From Pelargonium x hortorum (lineage: Eukaryota > Streptophyta > Magnoliopsida > Geraniales > Geraniaceae), in NCBI GenBank assembly GCA_036897525.1, contig JAYMTJ010000006.1:124001-188000 (forward strand): a stretch of DNA of 64,000 nt, written 5' to 3'. The translations under genes and the position numbers were made by a program. Shown one piece after another: positions 62,184 through 64,000 of this stretch (the stretch's first letter is position 1; the number at the start of each line of letters is the position of its first letter). Under the pieces are notes generated by a model. It did not search any database. It saw only the letters and a program-made list of their open reading frames with translations, and was not told the origin of the DNA.

Positions 62184-62199
62184 CAAGATAAACCTTGCC
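62184..62199 (+). repeat. palindromic hairpin element, CAAGAT/ACCTTG variant
   Basis: CAAGATAAACCTTGCC pairs at five of six stem positions with an AA loop and trailing CC. It is one base different from 57300-57315. Confidence 0.5.
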
Positions 62200-63649
62200 T
62201 TAATACCTTTTAACCGTAAAACAAATGACTTTAGCTTCCTAATTGAAATGGAACTCTTGTAAAAAAAAAGGGTTACTGATACTTTGTAATTACTAATGCT
62301 TAAGTTTTGTCTTTACTATACCGACCGAGTGTCTTAGGAGACCCTTTCCTTGTTCTTGAAAAGGTGTTGCTCGGGACACCTAAGGAGGGGGTCTTTTACA
62401 TGATTTGCGCTTTTTAGTTCAGGACCCCCGCTAACTAGAAAACCCGGGTAACAAGAAGCAATTTTAGCTTTAGAACTCCTCTTTAGCTATATGAATCCTT
62501 GAACTTCGTTGAGAACAGATTACTAAATCTAAAGGAGTTCCATAATATAACTAAGCTTCTTGCGAGGTCCCGGAATGAAACCACTCAACGAACACATATA
62601 CGAGAACCCGTAACCTCTTATTACTTTTGTTTTTGTTGTAGTATGTCTGTAAAAGCCTTTTACCTGCCCCGACCAGATCCTTGTTACTTTAGATGCTTTA
62701 GCTTCTATAATCCTGATTTTTGCTTAAAGCCTGTCATACTAAGTTCCCTAGAGGACATTGTCAATAGAGAAGATTATTAAGAATCAAAAGGGAGTCAGAT
62801 GGAACTAAGGAGCCAAATCCAAGTAATTCTGGCTTAGGCTTCATTTTCCTAATATAAATACAAAATCTGGCCTATTTCTAGTAAACAAACAAGGAAGATT
62901 TCTTAAGGGATTTCCTTCGTTTAAGAGGTTTCCAATTCCACATAATTTTGGGGATGACTGCTTTAGTAATGAGTTTTCAGTAAATGAAGTAAAATGAAAG
63001 TAATCCGTTTGAGGTAAAGATAGTAAGTAGATGTAGAACCTAGAGGCAAGCTTGCGTTTTACTCTCTTTTAGATCTGTAGTAAGGAAAGTCTCATAAGAA
63101 GGTGACTACCTAACAAAAAAGGATCTCCTTAATTAGTTAACAAGGTATATACTTGAGTGGGAACCCTTAGGAAGTTCCTAATATAGAGCTCTACAGGTGA
63201 TACTCCGTGGGTCTAGGTCAACAAGACTCTTTTTGGTGCGCGTGAAGGGAAGTATTTCAACACAGGAATTCCTTGGGGAGAGTATAAGAATTACTTAAAT
63301 AAAATCCTACGAGCCTTACTTTTGTTAGTCTTAATACTCTAAACTGTAACTTTCTTAGGAGTCTTATGAGCTATAACTTCCCTTAGTACCTTCTGACTTA
63401 TTTATTACACTTACACTAGAGCAGGAAAACGGATTCTTAGTTTTTAGTTCTCAGTTTAGGTGGAAAGAAATAAGCAAGATAGACAACTCTTTAACCCCCC
63501 TGACAGGATAATTGCAAAGTTGATCAGCAGGCTCCTCAACAGTGGGCTAACCTTCTTATTTTCAACCTCTGTAAATAGTTACATTTTCTTATTTAAGCAC
63601 TTCAATTGGCTCGGAATTTTTTTTTTCCGCACAAAACTTGCTTAACTGG

Positions 63650-63735
63650 CCCAAAGTAGGATGGGTACACCACTGGAACCCTTGGTCCGTTGAGTAAAAA
63701 GGAATTGTTCTACCACCCGAGAGTACGCACCTGAT
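63650..63735 (-). pseudogene. possible tRNA-Lys-like remnant
   Basis: The minus strand reads TCTCGGGTGGTAGAAC, a D-arm-like stretch, then CCTTTTTACTC (a possible TTT anticodon region), then GGGTTCCAG, similar to a T loop. The T stem, anticodon stem and acceptor do not form standard pairings. It could be a heavily decayed tRNA; chance cannot be excluded. Confidence 0.25.
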
Positions 63736-64000
63736 TAAAGCTACGGGGGTTGGTACCGAACTTTTCCAAACTCTTCGAAGCGGGCTCCTAAAAAGCGAAA
63801 ACCTACTTATTTAGCTATTAAATATTAAAAAGAAGCTATTATATTACAGCGCTTTCTAGGGGCTACATCTCAATGACTTTATAATAATATAATAAAGACT
63901 GATAAGTCTTTTCATTACAATTCATTATAGAGCTCTCTCGACCACATATAATGAAAAATTCTGAGCCTTCTTATCTAGATCCATATTTATAGAATACTCA

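Larger units (their letters stand above)
58982..63649. other. AT-rich spacer upstream of tRNA-fMet
   Basis: No gene was recognised. It contains one hairpin element, one copy of the 16-bp repeat and a weak T-loop-like word near 60640. No promoter motif for tRNA-fMet could be assigned with confidence. Confidence 0.55.

Noticed and set aside
1-64000. CRISPR arrays, insertion sequences, LTR elements
   Set aside because: No regularly spaced direct repeats, no transposase or reverse transcriptase motifs, and no long terminal repeats were seen.

Overview
The window looks like a stretch of a plant mitochondrial genome, most likely from a seed plant. It is very gene-poor and mostly AT-rich. The evidence is one recognisable mitochondrial gene part and one intact mitochondrial-type tRNA, both on the minus strand between 57.3 and 59.0 kb. 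The gene part is nad2 exons 1 and 2 (NADH dehydrogenase subunit 2), followed by what appears to be the 5' half of the next group II intron, the one seed plants splice in trans. The tRNA is initiator tRNA-fMet(CAU), upstream of nad2 on the same strand. The nad2 copy is unusual in three ways: exons 1 and 2 are fused without the usual intron, the protein is divergent, and five bases are missing near codon 124, which breaks the frame. I cannot tell from the window which plant this is. The low gene density, AT-richness and divergent nad2 point to a lineage with an expanded, fast-evolving mitochondrial genome.

Layout: 1-16.2 kb is AT-rich spacer with a degenerate tRNA-Asn-like sequence (7432-7504) and weaker tRNA-like remnants. 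16.2-20.2 kb is a quasi-repetitive tract in which short words recur; related patches lie near 23.7-24.2, 26.3-26.8, 34.5-35.1, 37.4-38.1 and 47.2-47.9 kb. 20.2-40.8 kb is further spacer with a truncated tRNA-Gln 5' half (32457-32490). 40.8-44.5 kb is richer in GC and resembles ordinary plant mitochondrial spacer; it holds two coding-looking frames with no recognised homologue. 44.5-57.3 kb is AT-rich spacer. 57.3-59.0 kb is the functional-looking island. 59.0-64.0 kb returns to spacer.

The most interesting pattern not explained by genes is a family of about ten tiny palindromes of the form CAA-nnn-AA-n'n'n'-TTG-CC. They lie in both orientations, mostly in two clusters (43.6-44.5 and 56.3-57.3 kb). 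The stem bases differ between copies but change on both arms together, as expected if a hairpin is maintained or the elements multiply. A second pattern is short tandem duplications whose unit is repeatedly 10-11 bp. Apart from nad2, open frame lengths fit chance for this base composition, so most open frames are left out.
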